NCBI GenBank assembly: GCA_031277295.1
Contig: JAITMV010000123.1
Location: forward strand, 1 to 32,647
Reading direction: 5' to 3'
Source of the DNA: Burkholderiaceae bacterium
Lineage (GTDB): Bacteria; Pseudomonadota; Gammaproteobacteria; Burkholderiales; Burkholderiaceae_C
Length of the DNA stretch: 32,647 nucleotides
Of this stretch, positions 1 to 9,921 are shown piece by piece. The translations under genes were made by a program, and so were the position numbers. Below the pieces are notes generated by a model. The model worked only from the letters and a program-made list of their open reading frames with translations, did not search any database and was not told where the DNA came from. How positions within the stretch are numbered: position 1 is the first letter of the stretch; each line of letters opens with the position of its first letter.

Positions 1-116
1 CCCCCCTGAGGCGCTTACGCGCCATCCCCCCTGAGGGGGGACGCACCCAGCGGCCTGGCAAAGCCAGCTCCACGGGTGCCCTGGCGTGGCTTGCTCCGCA
101 GCCTTGCGGCTCTTTA

Positions 117-172
117 CGTTTCATGCGGCGCGGGTGGCGCGTGAGCGTCATGGGCAACTGAAGTGAAACTTG
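117..172 (+). repeat. Dispersed REP-like repeat (consensus CGTTTCATGCGTCGCGGGTGGCGCGTGAGCGTCATGG...AACTGAAGTGAAACT)
   Basis: Further copies near 287-337, 2775-2828, 15352-15389 and degraded ones near 18052-18080 and 18241-18283; core TGGCGC-TCAC-GCGCCA is a hairpin. Confidence 0.75.
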
Positions 173-337
173 ACCCGTTTAGCACGACCGCTGTAGGGGC
201 AACCCTTGTGGTTGCCCTTGTGTCCACTGGACCAGGGCCGGTGTCGCGCACACAGGGCAACAACAAGGGTTGCCCCTACGCCAAACGTTTCATGCGTCGC
301 GGCTGGCGCGTGGGCGTCATGGGTCACTGAAGTGAGC
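160..337 (+). repeat. Left arm of a ~178-bp inverted repeat
   Basis: Contains TGAAACTTGACCCGTTTAGCACGACCGCTGTAGGGGCAACCC...GGGTTGCCCCTACGCCAAACGTTTCATGCG; reverse complement recurs at 2775-2951. Confidence 0.85.
193..279. repeat. Palindromic 87-bp element with ~25-bp imperfect terminal inverted repeats (GTAGGGGCAACCCTTGTGGTTGCCCT)
   Basis: Its ends are inverted complements of each other; second copy at 2836-2922. Confidence 0.8.
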
Positions 338-378
338 CTAGTGAGTCAGAAATTCGTGAACAAAAAAATCGGCCGCAA

Positions 379-1290
379 TCAGAGCCGCTCCAGTACCCCC
401 AGCGCAAACGGCAAGCTGGCTATGCCCAGCACGGTAGACAGGGTCACCAAGCCGGCCACGTAAGGCCCGTTGTAACCCATGCGCGCGGCCAGTACGTAGC
501 AGCTTGACGCGGTGGGCAGCGCCGCGAAGGTGAGCAAGATCGTCGTCTCGGCCGCGCCCAAGGCAAACGCGCGCGCCAGTAGCAAGGCGGTGACGGGCAA
601 AATCAAGTGCTTGATCGCCAGCACGCTGACGCCGAGCAGCTTGCCGCGCGCCAGGCTCTGGAACTGCATGCCGGCGCCAGCAGCCATCAGGCCGAGCGCA
701 ATCGAGGCCGCGCCGATGCGCGTGACGGTGGGCGCAAGCCATTGCGGGATCGACAATCCAAGCAGATTGGCCGCCAGGCCCGACGCGGTGGCGATGATGA
801 GCGGATTGCGCGCAATTTCGCCCCAAAAACCGCGCCCGGCGTGCCGCGCCATCGGCCACACCGCGCCCAGGTTGTACAGCGGCACGCAGACGCCGATCAG
901 CACTGCGATCAGTTGCAGCCCCTGCGCGCCGGCCAGCCGCTCAGCCAGCGCCAGGCCGATGAAGGAGTTGAAGCGAAAGGCGATCTGCGCGCTGGCCGCG
1001 TGGTCGCGCGCGTCGATGCGACCGCTTAAGCCCGGCAGCCGGGGCAAGGCATAGGCCAGCGCGATGCCGGCGGCCCCCATGACCAGCCCTGCGCCCATCA
1101 GACCGGACGCCGCGCGCAAATCAAGCGGCGTGCGCACAATCGACTGAAACAGCAGCACCGGAAACAGAAAGTAATAGACCAGTCCTTCCACCGCCTGCCA
1201 CACCGGTCTGCCCAGCGCGGTGTGCCGACACAGCAGGTAGCCGATCAGGATGAGCGAGAAGTCGGGCAGCAGCAGTTGGGCGTAATGCAT
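379..1290 (-). CDS. AEC (auxin efflux carrier) family transporter
   Basis: 303-aa ORF with multiple hydrophobic helices and AEC-like pattern (FSLILIGYLLCR..., C-terminal LPTASSCYVLAARMGYNGPYVAGLVTLSTVLGIASLPFAL). Confidence 0.85.
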   Translation of the reverse strand: MHYAQLLLPDFSLILIGYLLCRHTALGRPVWQAVEGLVYYFLFPVLLFQSIVRTPLDLRAASGLMGAGLVMGAAGIALAYALPRLPGLSGRIDARDHAASAQIAFRFNSFIGLALAERLAGAQGLQLIAVLIGVCVPLYNLGAVWPMARHAGRGFWGEIARNPLIIATASGLAANLLGLSIPQWLAPTVTRIGAASIALGLMAAGAGMQFQSLARGKLLGVSVLAIKHLILPVTALLLARAFALGAAETTILLTFAALPTASSCYVLAARMGYNGPYVAGLVTLSTVLGIASLPFALGVLERL

Positions 1291-1658
1291 CGGGTCCAGC
1301 TTGGGTTTAGGCCATTTTCCGACGCGCCAACTCCACGGTTGCCGGTGGCCTTGTCTGTGTTGCGCTTGATGGTGTTGGCCGGCATGTTGGCCGCCTTGGC
1401 CTTGTCAACGTTTAGCCGGGGGCACTACGGCTTACCACCCGGCGGGTGCGATTCAAAGTGGTGTGCGCTTGAATTGACTCCTTCACCCGCTGAGGGAAGA
1501 AGCCCGCCCCCACCCTTACCCTTCCCCAAAGGGGGAGGGAGAAATACCGGCAGCGCCGCCCGGCCACAGGGTGGGGTTTCCAGGTCCGAACCAAAGTCAG
1601 TTTACGATGAACGACAAACCGGGAACAATAGCGCATTCAACATTATTGGAGAGCGGCC

Positions 1659-2576
1659 ATGAAAGCCAGCAATATTCTCGAAACCATCGGCCGCACGCCT
1701 GTCGTGCGTATCAACCGGCTGTTCGGCGCCGGCGCCAATGTCTGGATCAAAAGCGAGCGCGGCAACCCCGGCGGATCGATCAAGGACCGCATTGCGCTGG
1801 CAATGATCGAGAACGCCGAGCAGTCGGGCCGGCTGGCGCCCGGCGGCACGATCATCGAGCCGACCAGTGGCAACACCGGCGTCGGCCTGGCGATGGTGGC
1901 CGCCGTCAAGGGCTACAAGCTGATTTTGGTGATGCCCGACAGCATGAGCGTGGAGCGCCGCCGGCTGATGCTGGCCTATGGCGCGAGGTTCGATTTGACG
2001 CCACGCGAAAAAGGCATGAAGGGCGCCATCGCCCGCGCCGAAGAGTTGGCCGCGCAAACGCCCGGCGCGTGGATTCCGCAACAGTTCGACAACCCGGCCA
2101 ACGCAGCGGCGCACGAACGCACCACGGCCCAGGAAATCCTGGCTGACTTTCCCGATGGCCTGGACGCCTTGATTACCGGCGTGGGTTCCGGCGGCCACCT
2201 GAGCGGCTGCGCGCGCGTGCTGAAGGCCAAATGGCCCAAGCTGAAGGTGTTCGCGGTCGAGCCGGCACAGTCGCCCGTGATCAGCGGCGGCCAGCCGGCG
2301 CCGCACCCGATTCAGGGCATCGGCGCGGGGTTTATCCCGAAGAACCTGGATACCTCGCTGCTGGATGGCGTGATCCAGGTCGAAGCCGAGACCGCGCGCG
2401 AGATGGCCCGCCGCAGCGCGCGTGAGGAGGGGATTTTGGTCGGCATCAGCAGCGGCGCGACGCTAGCGGCGATTGCACAGAAGCTGCCCGAGTTGCCAGC
2501 GGGCGCGCAGGTGCTGGGGTTCAACTACGACAGCGGCGAGCGTTATCTGTCAGTGGAAGGGTTTTTGCCGGGGTGA
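1659..2576 (+). CDS. cysK: Cysteine synthase (PLP-dependent O-acetylserine sulfhydrylase)
   Basis: 305 aa; [11 protein letters not shown] (PLP lysine), [32 protein letters not shown] motifs. cysK versus cysM naming is uncertain. Confidence 0.93.
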   Translation: MKASNILETIGRTPVVRINRLFGAGANVWIKSERGNPGGSIKDRIALAMIENAEQSGRLAPGGTIIEPTSGNTGVGLAMVAAVKGYKLILVMPDSMSVERRRLMLAYGARFDLTPREKGMKGAIARAEELAAQTPGAWIPQQFDNPANAAAHERTTAQEILADFPDGLDALITGVGSGGHLSGCARVLKAKWPKLKVFAVEPAQSPVISGGQPAPHPIQGIGAGFIPKNLDTSLLDGVIQVEAETAREMARRSAREEGILVGISSGATLAAIAQKLPELPAGAQVLGFNYDSGERYLSVEGFLPG

Positions 2577-2774
2577 CGGCCCCCTTGAGGCGCTGGCGCG
2601 CGACCCGCGGCGCATGAAACGAAACGCGCTGGTTTGTAATTCCCTCCCCTTTTGGGGAGGGTTGGGTGGGGGCCTGCGGCGTTGGCGCTTCACGCTCCAG
2701 CCTATTATTTGATGTGCCGTCGGCCCCCATCCCTGCCTTCCTCAAAGGGGGAGAAAAACCGACGAGATCAAGGT

Positions 2775-2951
2775 CAGTTTCACTTCAGTTGTTCATGGCG
2801 CTCACGCGCCACCCGCGACGCATGAAACATTTGGCCTAGGGGCAACCCTTGTGGTTGCCCTGTGTGCGCGACACCGGCCCTTGTCCAGTGGACACAAGGG
2901 CAACCACAAGGGTTGCCCCTACAGCGGTCGCGCTAAACGGGTCAAGTTTCA
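2775..2951 (-). repeat. Right arm of the ~178-bp inverted repeat
   Basis: CAGTTTCACTTCAGTTG...GACGCATGAAACATTTGGCCTAGGGGCAACCC...GTTGCCCCTACAGCGGTCGCGCTAAACGGGTCAAGTTTCA. Confidence 0.85.
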
Positions 2952-3013
2952 TCTCAGAAACAGCGGTGTTTTCAAACCGCACCCAGTTTTACCAAGAAAA
3001 TTTTCAGGCTCGT

Positions 3014-3865
3014 TCAGCCGTCGCCGCGCGCCGCGTTCAGCGCGTCGCGCGTGCTTTGTGCCGCCGCCCGCGCGGCGGCGGCAAAATCCTCCGCACCGCT
3101 GCCGGCGTACAGAATAGCGCGCGAGCTGTTGACGATGACCGGCCCTGTCGCCAACCCCGCCGCGTTGCCGCGCCAGCCGGCTTTTACCGTCGCCGCGGCG
3201 TCGCCGCCTTGGGCGCCGACACCGGGAATCAGCAGCGGCAGCGTCGGCGCCAGGGCGCGCACGCGCTCGATTTCGCGCGGGTAGGTCGCGCCGACCACCA
3301 GGCCGAGTTGACCGCCCACGTTCCAGCGCCCCTGGGCCAGCCGCGCGATGTGCTCGTACAAAAGCGGCTGGCCGTCCACGCTGGCCAGCCGCTGGTTTTG
3401 CAGGTCGTCGCCGCCGGGGTTGGAGGTGCGGCACAGCAAAAACGCGCCCTTGCCGGGATAGCGCAGATACGGCTCGACCGAATCAAAGCCCATGAAGGGC
3501 GACAGCGTCACCGCGTCAGCCCCGTAGCGATCAAATGCCTCGCGCGCGTATTGCTCGGCGGTGCTGCCGATGTCGCCGCGCTTGGCGTCCAGAATCACCG
3601 GCACTTGCGGGGCCACGCGCTTGAGGTGCGCGATCAGGCGCTCAAGCTGCGCCTCGGCCCGGTGCGCGGCAAAGTAGGCGATCTGCGGCTTGAACGCGCA
3701 CACCAGGTCCGCCGTGACCTCGGCGATGCGGGCGCAAAAGTCATACAACCCCTCGGCGTCACGCCCCACTCCCGCCGGAAAGCGCTCCGGCTGCGGGTCC
3801 AGCCCGACGCACAACAAGGATTGGTTTTGAACGGTGGCGGCGCGCAGTTGATCGAGGAAGGTCAT
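3014..3865 (-). CDS. pyrF: Orotidine 5'-phosphate decarboxylase (type 2 PyrF)
   Basis: 283 aa; LCVGLDPQPERFP, DAKRGDIGSTAEQYA, IPGVGAQGGD, VNSSRAILYA motifs. Confidence 0.95.
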   Translation of the reverse strand: MTFLDQLRAATVQNQSLLCVGLDPQPERFPAGVGRDAEGLYDFCARIAEVTADLVCAFKPQIAYFAAHRAEAQLERLIAHLKRVAPQVPVILDAKRGDIGSTAEQYAREAFDRYGADAVTLSPFMGFDSVEPYLRYPGKGAFLLCRTSNPGGDDLQNQRLASVDGQPLLYEHIARLAQGRWNVGGQLGLVVGATYPREIERVRALAPTLPLLIPGVGAQGGDAAATVKAGWRGNAAGLATGPVIVNSSRAILYAGSGAEDFAAAARAAAQSTRDALNAARGDG

Positions 3866-3930
3866 GGTGGGGATTCTAGGAGCGGCGGCATAAAATGCTC
3901 GCTGCTTTTGTTTACCTTACCCATACGCCA

Positions 3931-5046
3931 ATGACCAAGCCGACCCGCAAACCGAACATCCCCAACTTCTCTTCCGGCCCCTGCGCCAAGCGGCCCGGTT
4001 ATGACGTGGCGCGGCTCGATTTGTCGGCGTTGGGGCGTTCGCACCGCTCGGGCTTGGGCAAAAAACTGCTCGGCGCGTGTTGCAGCGAAACGGCGCGCAT
4101 CCTCGGCCTGCCGGAGGGTTACCGGGTGGCGGTAGTTCCCGCATCCGACACCGGCGCGGTCGAGATGGCGATGTGGTCGCTACTGGGCACGCGCCCGGTG
4201 GACATGCTGGCCTGGGAATCGTTCGGCTCAGGCTGGGTCACCGACGTGATGAAGCAGCTCAAGCTGAAAGACGCCCGCAAGCTGGAAGCCGGCTATGGCG
4301 ACATCGTGGACTTCAACCAAGTGAACTTCGATCACGACGTGGTCTTCACCTGGAACGGCACCACCAGCGGCGTGCGGGTGCCAAATGGCGACTGGATCGC
4401 CGATAACCGTCAAGGACTGACCATCTGCGACGCCACCAGCGCCGTGTTCGCCATGCAACTGCCGTGGCACAAGTTGGACGTCATCACCTATTCTTGGCAA
4501 AAGGTGCTGGGCGGCGAAGGCGGCCACGGCATGTTGATCCTCGGCCCACGCGCCGTCGAGCGGTTGCAAAGCTACAGCCCGCCGTGGCCGCTGCCGAAAA
4601 TTTTCCGCATGACCTCGGGCGGCAAACTGAGCGAAGGGCTGTTCAAGGGCGAAACCATCAACACCCCCTCGATGCTGTGCGTGGCCGACTATCTGGACGC
4701 GCTGAAGTGGTGCGAAAGCGTCGGCGGCGTACCCGGCACCATTGCCCGCTCCCTGGCCAACCTGAAGGTGGTGGAAGATTTCGTCGCCGCCAACGGCTGG
4801 ATTCACTTCCTCGCCAAGACACCCGAAACCCGCTCCAACACCAGCGTCTGCCTGTCGCTCGATCTGCCCGAGGACAAGGTCAAGGCGCTAGTCAAACTGC
4901 TTGAAACCGAAGGCGCGGCCTACGACATCGGCTCATACAAAGACGCGCCACCCGGCATCCGCATCTGGTGCGGAGCGACGGTGGAAAAAAGCGATCTGCA
5001 AGTGTTGATGGAATGGCTGGCCTGGGGCTACGAGCAAGTCAAGTGA
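3931..5046 (+). CDS. serC: Phosphoserine aminotransferase
   Basis: ORF opens at 3895; likely start [24 protein letters not shown] at 3931; [27 protein letters not shown] contains the PLP lysine region. Confidence 0.92.
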   Translation: MTKPTRKPNIPNFSSGPCAKRPGYDVARLDLSALGRSHRSGLGKKLLGACCSETARILGLPEGYRVAVVPASDTGAVEMAMWSLLGTRPVDMLAWESFGSGWVTDVMKQLKLKDARKLEAGYGDIVDFNQVNFDHDVVFTWNGTTSGVRVPNGDWIADNRQGLTICDATSAVFAMQLPWHKLDVITYSWQKVLGGEGGHGMLILGPRAVERLQSYSPPWPLPKIFRMTSGGKLSEGLFKGETINTPSMLCVADYLDALKWCESVGGVPGTIARSLANLKVVEDFVAANGWIHFLAKTPETRSNTSVCLSLDLPEDKVKALVKLLETEGAAYDIGSYKDAPPGIRIWCGATVEKSDLQVLMEWLAWGYEQVK

Positions 5047-5159
5047 AAAAGGTTTGGCGTTAGCGTGAGCCGTTTTGCGGCGATGCGCCCGCGCCGAAAG
5101 AGGTATTCACGCCAAACGCACAACGCTAAATGCACAACGGCACAACGCACAACACGAAA

Positions 5160-6332
5160 ATGTTCAAAATCAAAACCTTCAACGCCATTTCCCCCAAGGG
5201 ACTCGCGCGCTTTGACACCGCGCGCTACCAGGTCGGCCCCGATGTGACCGCGCCCGAGGCCGTGCTGCTGCGCAGCCACAAGCTGCACGGCGAGGCGGCG
5301 CCCGAATCGCTGCTGGCGGTAGCGCGCGCCGGCGCCGGGGTCAACAACATTCCTGTTGATGATTACGGCAAGCGCGGCATCGTCGTCTTCAACACTCCCG
5401 GCGCCAACGCCAACGCGGTAAAAGAGTTGGTGCTGGCCGGCATGTTGCTGTCGGCGCGCGGCATTCTGCCCGGCATCGACTACGCGCGTTCGCTCGGCGC
5501 CATGAACGACGCCTCCGCCATGCACGCGCTGCTGGAAAAGGAAAAATCCAAATTCGCCGGCGGCGAACTGCGCGGCAAAACGCTCGGCATCGTCGGCCTG
5601 GGCGCCATCGGCTCGATGGTGGCCGACGCCGCGCTAGCACTGGGCATGACGGTGCTGGGGCATGACCCGGCGCTGTCCATCGACGCCGCCTGGCGTCTGT
5701 CCAACGCCGTACAGCGCATGGACAGCCTGCCCGCGCTACTGGCGCGCTCAGACTACGTCAGCCTGCACGTGCCCGCAATGGACGCCACCCGCGGCCTTAT
5801 CAACGCCGACATGCTGGCGCACCTGCGACCGCACGCCGTGCTGCTGAACTTCGCGCGCGAAAGCATTGTCGATCCCACGGCGGTGTTGGCCCAATTGGCC
5901 GCCGGCAAACTGGGCCGCTACGTGTGCGACTTTCCCGAGCCGGGCTTTGCCGCCGAACCGAAGATCATCGCCATGCCCCACATCGGCGCCAGCACCGAGG
6001 AGTCGGAAGAAAACTGCGCCGTCATGGCCGCCGATCAATTGATCGATTACCTGGAACAAGGCCACATCGTCAACAGCGTCAATTACCCCGCGCTGCGCAT
6101 GGACCGCACCGCCGGCGCCACCCGCATCACCTTCGCCAACGACAACGTGGCGGGCGTGCTCGGCCACGTCCTGTCGGTGCTGGCTGGCGCTGGCGTCAAC
6201 GTCATCGACATGAGCAACCGCAGCCGCGACGCGCTGGCCTACAACATCATCGACGTCGCCACGCGCCCCAACGACGCGGTACTGAGCGCCATCGGCGCGG
6301 TCGAGCACGTGATCCGGGTGCGGGTGGTTTAG
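5160..6332 (+). CDS. serA: D-3-phosphoglycerate dehydrogenase-like protein with C-terminal ACT-like region
   Basis: ORF opens at 5130; likely start MFKIKTFNAIS at 5160. GIVGLGAIGSMVADAA NAD site; FAEPKIIAMPHIGASTEESEENCA; C-terminal GVLGHVLSVLAGAGVNVIDMSNRSR. Confidence 0.92.
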   Translation: MFKIKTFNAISPKGLARFDTARYQVGPDVTAPEAVLLRSHKLHGEAAPESLLAVARAGAGVNNIPVDDYGKRGIVVFNTPGANANAVKELVLAGMLLSARGILPGIDYARSLGAMNDASAMHALLEKEKSKFAGGELRGKTLGIVGLGAIGSMVADAALALGMTVLGHDPALSIDAAWRLSNAVQRMDSLPALLARSDYVSLHVPAMDATRGLINADMLAHLRPHAVLLNFARESIVDPTAVLAQLAAGKLGRYVCDFPEPGFAAEPKIIAMPHIGASTEESEENCAVMAADQLIDYLEQGHIVNSVNYPALRMDRTAGATRITFANDNVAGVLGHVLSVLAGAGVNVIDMSNRSRDALAYNIIDVATRPNDAVLSAIGAVEHVIRVRVV

Positions 6333-6338
6333 AGCCTG

Positions 6339-7454
6339 TTAACGCTCCACCTCATCCAGCAACCGCAGCAACGGCATCAGTTCGCGATAGCGCGCCGCGG
6401 TATGGCGGATGTAGCCGATAAAGCGCGGCGCGTCGGCCAAATATTTGGGCTTGCCGTCGCGCAGGGTCAGGCGGGCAAAAATGCCGGCCACTTTCAAGTG
6501 GCGTTGCAGGCCCATCCACTCGAGCGCGCGCCAAAAGCTGGCGAAGTCGCTCGCCCAGTCCTCGAAGTCAAGCAACCCGAGCTGGCGCGCGCGCTCCCAG
6601 TAGCGGATGGTGATGTCGAGCACGAAGGGCTCATCCCAGCTCAAAAAGGCATCGCGCATCAGGCTGGCGATGTCGTAAGTGACGGGGCCATGCACGGCGT
6701 CCTGAAAGTCGAGCACGCCGATGCCTTGCGCGTCCGCTGAAGACCCGCCAGCGGCGGCCCTCTCGGGAGGGGCCATCAGATTCCTGGGCATGAAATCACG
6801 ATGCACATACACCTTCGGCGCGGCCAAATTGCGCGCCACGATCAGATCGAAAGTCTGCTCCAGCGTCCGCCGCAGTGCGCCGTCCACCGCCACGCCGCGA
6901 TGACGGGCCAGATACCAGTCGGGAAACAGCGCCAATTCGCGCCGTAGCAGCGCCTCGTCATAGGGCGGCAATTGACCGCCGCGGCTGGCCTGCTGCCACT
7001 GCAATAGCGCATCGACGGCTTGCAGGTACAGCGGGCGATTGGCCTCGGGGCGAGCCGGGTCGATGACGTCCATCATGGTTCGCGTGCCCAGGTCGGTCAG
7101 CAGCATGAAGCCTTGTGCCGGATCAAACTCCAAAATGCGCGGCACATTCAAGCCGGCGTCCCGCATCAGCGCGGCCACATGGACAAAAGCGGCGCAATTT
7201 TCGTGCGTCGGCGGGGCGTCCATGACGATGCGGGTCGTGCCGTCATCGGCGTCAACGCGCAAATAGCGCCGGAAGCTGGCGTCGGCCGAAGCCGGACGCA
7301 AGCTCGCGGCCACCAGCCCGTGTGCTGGCGCCACGTCTGCCAGCCAGCGGACGAAGGCAGCCTCGCGCTGCGGATCGGACCAAACAACGGCGGCGGCGGC
7401 GCCGACAATGGCGGAGTCTGTCGGGGTAATGGCAGTGTTGGCAGTGTCGCTCAT
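6339..7454 (-). CDS. amgK: Aminoglycoside phosphotransferase-family sugar kinase (AmgK-like)
   Basis: VYVHRDFMPRNLM and GVLDFQDAVHGPVTYDIASLMRDAFLSW kinase motifs; adjacent and divergent to lptD. Confidence 0.8.
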   Translation of the reverse strand: MSDTANTAITPTDSAIVGAAAAVVWSDPQREAAFVRWLADVAPAHGLVAASLRPASADASFRRYLRVDADDGTTRIVMDAPPTHENCAAFVHVAALMRDAGLNVPRILEFDPAQGFMLLTDLGTRTMMDVIDPARPEANRPLYLQAVDALLQWQQASRGGQLPPYDEALLRRELALFPDWYLARHRGVAVDGALRRTLEQTFDLIVARNLAAPKVYVHRDFMPRNLMAPPERAAAGGSSADAQGIGVLDFQDAVHGPVTYDIASLMRDAFLSWDEPFVLDITIRYWERARQLGLLDFEDWASDFASFWRALEWMGLQRHLKVAGIFARLTLRDGKPKYLADAPRFIGYIRHTAARYRELMPLLRLLDEVER

Positions 7455-9921
7455 GGATAATCGATTCTATAGAGCGCTTCGCCGATGTCGGCCTTGGCCG
7501 CTGCCGCGCCCAAACTTATTTATCACTGTGCACGTCACTTTGTCCATTCCCGCCGTACCCGGAGCGTGCTCCGTCTGTCGCGCCGCCCTGCCGCGATGGG
7601 CGGCGGCGGCGCTGCTGGCGGGTAGCGCCGCCGCGCAGCAAAGCGCGCCGTCGGCAGCGCCGCTGGAGTTGCGCGCCACGCCGATGCTGGCCGAAAAGCT
7701 ATCGCCCGACGGCAGCCAATCGCCGACTTTCGTGTCCGGCGAGCAAATCACCGGCCGCGCCAATCTGGAAACGATAGTGCAAGGCCAGGCCGAACTGCGC
7801 CGCCCTGGGCTGACGGTGCATGGCGTCAAAATGACCTACGACCAGACGACCAACATCGTCACCTTCGATGGCCCGCTCCAGGTCAATGCGCAAGGCAACC
7901 GCTACACCGCCACCGAAGGTCAACTGCAAGTCGATGCCTTCGAGGGCTTTTTCCTGCAACCCACGTACCGCTTTTTAGCCAACGACGCGCACGGCAGCGC
8001 CGACCGTATCGATGTGCTCGACCCAGATCGCGCCACCATCTTGAACGGTAACTACACCACTTGCCGACGCGAAGACGGCGATTGGCGTCCGGCCTGGATC
8101 CTGCGCGCCAAGCGCATCGACATCGACCGCGAAGAAGACGAAGGCCACGCCGAAGGCGCGGTGCTTGAGTTCAAGGGCGTGCCGATCTTGCCGCTGCCGG
8201 CCATGAGCTTTCCGCTCAGCGAGCGCCGCCGCTCCGGTTGGCTGCCGCCGACAATCGGGTTGGACAACAAAAGCGGACTCGATCTATCGGTACCGTACTA
8301 CTGGAACATCGCGCCCAACCGCGACGCCACCTTCACGCCACAGGTCATGCAGCGGCGCGGCGTCAACGCGCAAGGCGAATTCCGCTACCTGGAAGCCAAC
8401 TACCGCGGCCGCGTGCAAGCCAGCTACATGCCCCAAGACCGCCTACGCCAGCGCGACCGCTGGAGCCTGTTCGCGCAGCACAGCGGCAGCTACGACACCG
8501 GGCTGGCGGGCATCGGCCCCATCGATCTGAACATAAACCTCAACCGCGTCAGCGACAACAATTACTGGAATGACTTTGCCCGCGAGAGAATGTCCTCAAC
8601 CACTCGCCTGCTCGTCAACGACGCCGCGATAAGCTGGGCGCGCGGCGATTTTTCGTTTACGGCCCGCGCCTCGAAGTGGCAAACGCTGCAAGACGTGGCG
8701 GCCCCCATCGTGCCGCCCTATGATCGCTTGCCCCAGTTGTCGGGCCGTTGGGCGCGCGTCGATGATGGCGGGTTTGACTACTCGGTGGACGTCGATTTCA
8801 CCCGCTTTCGCGCCGACCCGACGTTGACCCGACAACCCAATGCCGACCGCGGGCTGCTGCGCGCGCAACTGGCGCGCCCGTTCACGCGGCCCTGGGGATT
8901 TTTCACGCCCAAGGTGCAACTGCACGCCACCACATACCGATTCGACCGCGAACTGGAAGGCGGCGCCAATTCGGCCAATCTGACCATACCCACGCTCAGC
9001 CTGGACAGCGGGCTGGTGTTCGAGCGCGACGCCAACTACTTCGGCCGCGCGCTGCGGCAAACGCTGGAGCCGCGCGTAATGTACGTCTACACCCCGTACC
9101 GCAACCAGAACCACCTGCCCAACTACGACACCGGGTTGTACGACTTCAACTTCGCCACCATCTGGGCCGAGAACTCGTTTGTCGGTGGTGATCGCGTCAT
9201 AGACAACAACCTGATCACCGGCGGCCTGACCACCCGTTTGCTTGACCCCGAAAGCGGCAGAGAACTGCTGCGCCTGGCAGTCGCTCAGCGCTACCGCTTT
9301 TCCGGCCAGCGTGTGGTGCTGCCCGGCGGTACGCCCAACAGTCCCGGCTGGTCGGACATCATGTTCGGCGCTTCCCTCAACTGGAACCCGCGCTGGTCGT
9401 TCGACACCGTGGTGCAATACAACCCCGACACCCGGCGCTCCATGCGCACCACCATCCACGCGCGCTACTCGCCGGGGCCGTACCGCACCGTCGGCGTAGC
9501 CTACCGAAATCAGCGCGACCTGAAAAGCGAATCCATCGACCTCGGCTGGCAATGGCCGCTGAGTAACCTCATCGGCAAGTCCAAAGAAAACAACGCGCGC
9601 CAGAGCAAGGGCGGCAACAGTTGCAACGGCGCCTGGTACAGCATGGGCAGACTGAACTACAGTTTGAGCGACCGCAAAGTGGTTGATGCCGTGGTAGGGT
9701 TCGAATACGACGCTGGCTGCTGGATCGGCCGTATCGCGTTGGAGCAGATGCACAGTTCCACCACTTCGGCGGCCACGCGGCGCGTCATGTTCCAGTTGGA
9801 ATTGGTCGGCCTCTCGCGCCTGGGCAGCAACCTGCTAAGCACGCTGCGCAACCACATTCCGCGTTATCAGAACCTGCGCGAGCCTGTTCCGCCTCCCAGC
9901 CGTTTTACCACTTATGACTAA
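7453..9921 (+). CDS. lptD: LPS-assembly outer membrane protein LptD
   Basis: 837-aa ORF from 7408 (start uncertain; MDNRFYRALRR at 7453). Signal-like segment, OstA-like N-terminus, ILNGNYTTCRREDGDWRPAWILRAKRI, large beta-barrel; precedes surA and ksgA. Confidence 0.92.
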   Translation: MDNRFYRALRRCRPWPLPRPNLFITVHVTLSIPAVPGACSVCRAALPRWAAAALLAGSAAAQQSAPSAAPLELRATPMLAEKLSPDGSQSPTFVSGEQITGRANLETIVQGQAELRRPGLTVHGVKMTYDQTTNIVTFDGPLQVNAQGNRYTATEGQLQVDAFEGFFLQPTYRFLANDAHGSADRIDVLDPDRATILNGNYTTCRREDGDWRPAWILRAKRIDIDREEDEGHAEGAVLEFKGVPILPLPAMSFPLSERRRSGWLPPTIGLDNKSGLDLSVPYYWNIAPNRDATFTPQVMQRRGVNAQGEFRYLEANYRGRVQASYMPQDRLRQRDRWSLFAQHSGSYDTGLAGIGPIDLNINLNRVSDNNYWNDFARERMSSTTRLLVNDAAISWARGDFSFTARASKWQTLQDVAAPIVPPYDRLPQLSGRWARVDDGGFDYSVDVDFTRFRADPTLTRQPNADRGLLRAQLARPFTRPWGFFTPKVQLHATTYRFDRELEGGANSANLTIPTLSLDSGLVFERDANYFGRALRQTLEPRVMYVYTPYRNQNHLPNYDTGLYDFNFATIWAENSFVGGDRVIDNNLITGGLTTRLLDPESGRELLRLAVAQRYRFSGQRVVLPGGTPNSPGWSDIMFGASLNWNPRWSFDTVVQYNPDTRRSMRTTIHARYSPGPYRTVGVAYRNQRDLKSESIDLGWQWPLSNLIGKSKENNARQSKGGNSCNGAWYSMGRLNYSLSDRKVVDAVVGFEYDAGCWIGRIALEQMHSSTTSAATRRVMFQLELVGLSRLGSNLLSTLRNHIPRYQNLREPVPPPSRFTTYD

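Noticed and set aside
1222-1662. Plus-strand ORF between the AEC gene and cysK
   Set aside because: Composition matches intergenic palindromes (PPPPLPFPKGGGR) rather than a protein.
2849-3934. 361-aa plus-strand ORF opposite pyrF
   Set aside because: Arg/Ala/Gly-rich antisense frame with no domain; PyrF is clear on the minus strand.
8596-9753. 385-aa minus-strand ORF opposite lptD
   Set aside because: Low-complexity shadow of the GC-rich lptD coding strand; the LptD frame has recognisable motifs.
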